A stretch of 38,445 bases of DNA. Source: Paracoccus shandongensis (GTDB lineage Bacteria > Pseudomonadota > Alphaproteobacteria > Rhodobacterales > Rhodobacteraceae). Below are positions 35,381 to 38,445 of the stretch, in pieces. The notes beneath the pieces were generated by a model that saw only the letters and a list, made by a program, of their open reading frames with translations, searched no databases and had not been told where the DNA came from. Each line of letters starts with the position of its first letter. The first letter of the stretch is position 1. The DNA is taken from the NCBI RefSeq assembly GCF_017315735.1, contig NZ_JAFLRK010000035.1, positions 1-38,445 of the forward strand, in the 5' to 3' direction. The position numbers were made by a program, and so were the translations under genes.

Positions 35381-36155
35381 GGCCCACCACGCGCAGATGT
35401 GCCCCCAGCTTGCGCGGCAGCGGCAGGGCCGCGCTTGCGTAAAGCCCGGCGACATGGCCGACGATGAACAGCACCGGCGCCTCAAGGGGCGTGCGGGCCA
35501 GGTCGGCGCCGATCTGCGCCAGGGTCGAGGGCATCCGCATCTCTCTCGGGGTGGTGGCATGGGCCACGGCCAGCACCGGCAGGTCGACCGGCATCCCGGC
35601 GGCGATCAGCCGGGCGGCGATCTCGGCCATGTTGGCCGCGCCCATATAGACGACCAGCGTGGTGCCCGGATCGGCGAGCCCCTGCCAGTCCAGATCCAGC
35701 GCGGCGTCGCGCGCCCGGTGGCCCGTGACATAGCGCACCCCCGTCGCAAGCCCGCGATGGGTCAGGGGCACGCCGGTCGAACAGGCGGCCCCCTGCGCCG
35801 CCGTGATCCCGGGCACATAGGCATAGGGGATCCCGGCGGCGGCCAGGTGTTCGGCCTCCTCGGAACCGCGGCCGAAGATCAGGGGATCGCCCCCCTTCAG
35901 GCGGATCACGTCATGGCCCTCGCGGGCCAGGTCGGCCAGCATCCGGTTGATCCGGTCCTGCGGGACGGAATGAAAGCCCGCCGCCTTGCCGACCGGGATG
36001 CGGCGGGCGGCGGGGGGGGTCAGCGCCATGATCTCGGGGCTGACCAGGCGGTCGTGGACCACCACGGCGGCCGCCTGGATCAGGCGCAGCGCGCGGACCG
36101 TCAGAAGGTCGGGATCGCCCGGTCCCGCGCCGATCAGGTAAACCTTGCCCGCCAT
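35373..36155 (-). CDS. nirE: NirE, uroporphyrinogen-III C-methyltransferase
   Basis: 260 residues of the SUMT family, which methylates uroporphyrinogen III twice to precorrin-2, the entry to haem d1. Motifs: GAGPGDPDLLTVRALRLI, the middle RLKGGDPLIFGRGSEEAEHL, PGITAAQGAACSTGVPLTHR and YMGAANMAEIA. Start at ATG 36155. It follows nirS after a hairpin-containing gap and begins the d1-synthesis part of the operon. Confidence 0.95.
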   Translation of the reverse strand: MAGKVYLIGAGPGDPDLLTVRALRLIQAAAVVVHDRLVSPEIMALTPPAARRIPVGKAAGFHSVPQDRINRMLADLAREGHDVIRLKGGDPLIFGRGSEEAEHLAAAGIPYAYVPGITAAQGAACSTGVPLTHRGLATGVRYVTGHRARDAALDLDWQGLADPGTTLVVYMGAANMAEIAARLIAAGMPVDLPVLAVAHATTPREMRMPSTLAQIGADLARTPLEAPVLFIVGHVAGLYASAALPLPRKLGAHLRVVGHG

Positions 36156-36191
36156 GTCCGTGGTCCCTTGCGTCAAAAGGCTGGGGTGAGG

Positions 36192-36226
36192 GTCGGGCGC
36201 GCGGCGCGATGGCCCGCGCGCCCGAC
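36192..36226 (-). promoter_or_regulatory. Strong hairpin between nirS and nirE
   Basis: A perfect 13-bp stem (GTCGGGCGCGCGG / CCGCGCGCCCGAC) with a 9-base loop begins 7 bases after the nirS stop. Read in the nirS direction it is not followed by a direct T-run (TTTT appears about 15 bases later). It likely acts as a partial terminator or RNA stabiliser that lets nirS be made in excess of the synthesis genes. Confidence 0.65.
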
Positions 36227-36232
36227 TGGCGG

Positions 36233-38194
<1,962 letters not shown>

Positions 38195-38218
38195 TTAACA
38201 AGGGCGTGAGGGCTGTCC

Positions 38219-38232
38219 TTGACTTTGGTTAA
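38219..38232. promoter_or_regulatory. FNR/NNR-type box upstream of nirS
   Basis: TTGAC-TTTG-GTTAA matches the FNR/NNR consensus (TTGAC-N4-GTCAA) with one mismatch. Its centre is about 64 bases from the nirS ATG. Placing it at -41.5 would put the start of transcription near 38184 and give a 5' leader of about 23 bases, a normal class II layout. It explains induction by nitric oxide and low oxygen, and may also serve the divergent gene. Confidence 0.75.
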
Positions 38233-38328
38233 GGCCCCGGGGGGGAAACTGCGCAAACCTGCCGGGCGAACGCCTGCTGCGGCGCCTTGCCGCGCCCGAA
38301 CCCCCGCAGGACGCCGCCGGGACCATCC

Positions 38329-38445
38329 ATGAACCTGCCTGCCCTTTCCCGCCGCATCGCCCGTGCCGCCGCCTGCCTGGCGCTTGCGGTGCTGGCGGCG
38401 CAGACCCCCGCCGCCGCAGCGCCCCCCGGCCCCGCCGTGGCCGAG
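38329..38445 (+). CDS. nirI: 5' end of a secreted/membrane protein, probable nirI (partial)
   Basis: 39 residues are visible. They form a signal peptide, with basic SRRIARAAACLALAVLAAQT and an Ala/Pro-rich stretch after it. The ATG lies about 97 bases past the NNR box and divergent from nirS. In Paracoccus the divergent gene is nirI, encoding a NosR-like membrane flavoprotein needed for nirS expression. The sequence seen is compatible but too short to prove it, so the symbol rests on position. Confidence 0.55.
   Translation, partial: MNLPALSRRIARAAACLALAVLAAQTPAAAAPPGPAVAE

Overview
This 38.4 kb window is GC-rich, gene-dense DNA with ATGA-type stop/start overlaps throughout. The last 9 kb is a cytochrome cd1 denitrification cluster in the order nirS-E-C-F-DL-G-H-J-N, with the start of a divergent gene beyond it, probably nirI. 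That order, the fused nirDL gene and the NirS haem-ligand pattern point to an alphaproteobacterium of the Rhodobacterales, most likely Paracoccus or a close relative. This assignment rests on gene content and order only.

Region 1 (1 to 11 kb) mixes intact genes and gene ruins. It opens with the tail of a secreted protein. Next come a decayed MalG-type sugar permease (minus strand) and a bifunctional rhamnulose-phosphate aldolase/dehydrogenase (plus strand). Both have lost their 5' ends at one shared junction near 1028. The L-rhamnose isomerase gene that follows has a small frame-breaking deletion. Intact genes after that are a monomeric NADP isocitrate dehydrogenase, a fumarylpyruvate hydrolase-like FAH protein, a small conserved protein, a LuxR-type regulator fused to an alpha/beta-hydrolase domain, and a short RTX protein. 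Between 10.6 and 11.1 kb lie scraps of a ribose-type ABC transporter.

Region 2 (11.2 to 15.5 kb) is an IclR-controlled module. It holds a class III CoA-transferase translationally coupled to a solute-binding-like protein with no signal peptide, the IclR regulator, and a divergent beta-propeller lactonase. Two clean palindromes lie in its promoter regions.

Region 3 (15.5 to 26.8 kb) is a long minus-strand operon plus one divergent plus-strand gene. Transcription runs: MalE/F/G/K-type sugar ABC transporter, enolase-superfamily dehydratase, L-rhamnose/L-fucose-type mutarotase, Gfo/Idh/MocA oxidoreductase, MaoC-like protein, split UxaA-type dehydratase, SDR dehydrogenase and FAH-family hydrolase. 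The divergent gene encodes an amidohydrolase-type lactonase. Together these can form a non-phosphorylative L-fucose (or similar 6-deoxysugar) pathway: sugar to lactone to aldonate to 2-keto-3-deoxy acid to 2,4-diketo-3-deoxy acid to pyruvate plus lactate. The exact sugar is inferred.

Region 4 (26.8 to 29.2 kb) holds a PhnA/YjdM zinc-ribbon protein, the ribosome-assembly GTPase RsgA, a serine-recombinase remnant and a small HNH-like protein. Region 5 (29.2 to 38.4 kb) is the nir cluster: the nitrite reductase NirS and the haem d1 pathway (NirE, NirDL, NirG, NirH, NirJ, NirF, NirN) with cytochrome NirC. An FNR/NNR-type box lies upstream of nirS. A strong hairpin between nirS and nirE probably sets their relative expression.
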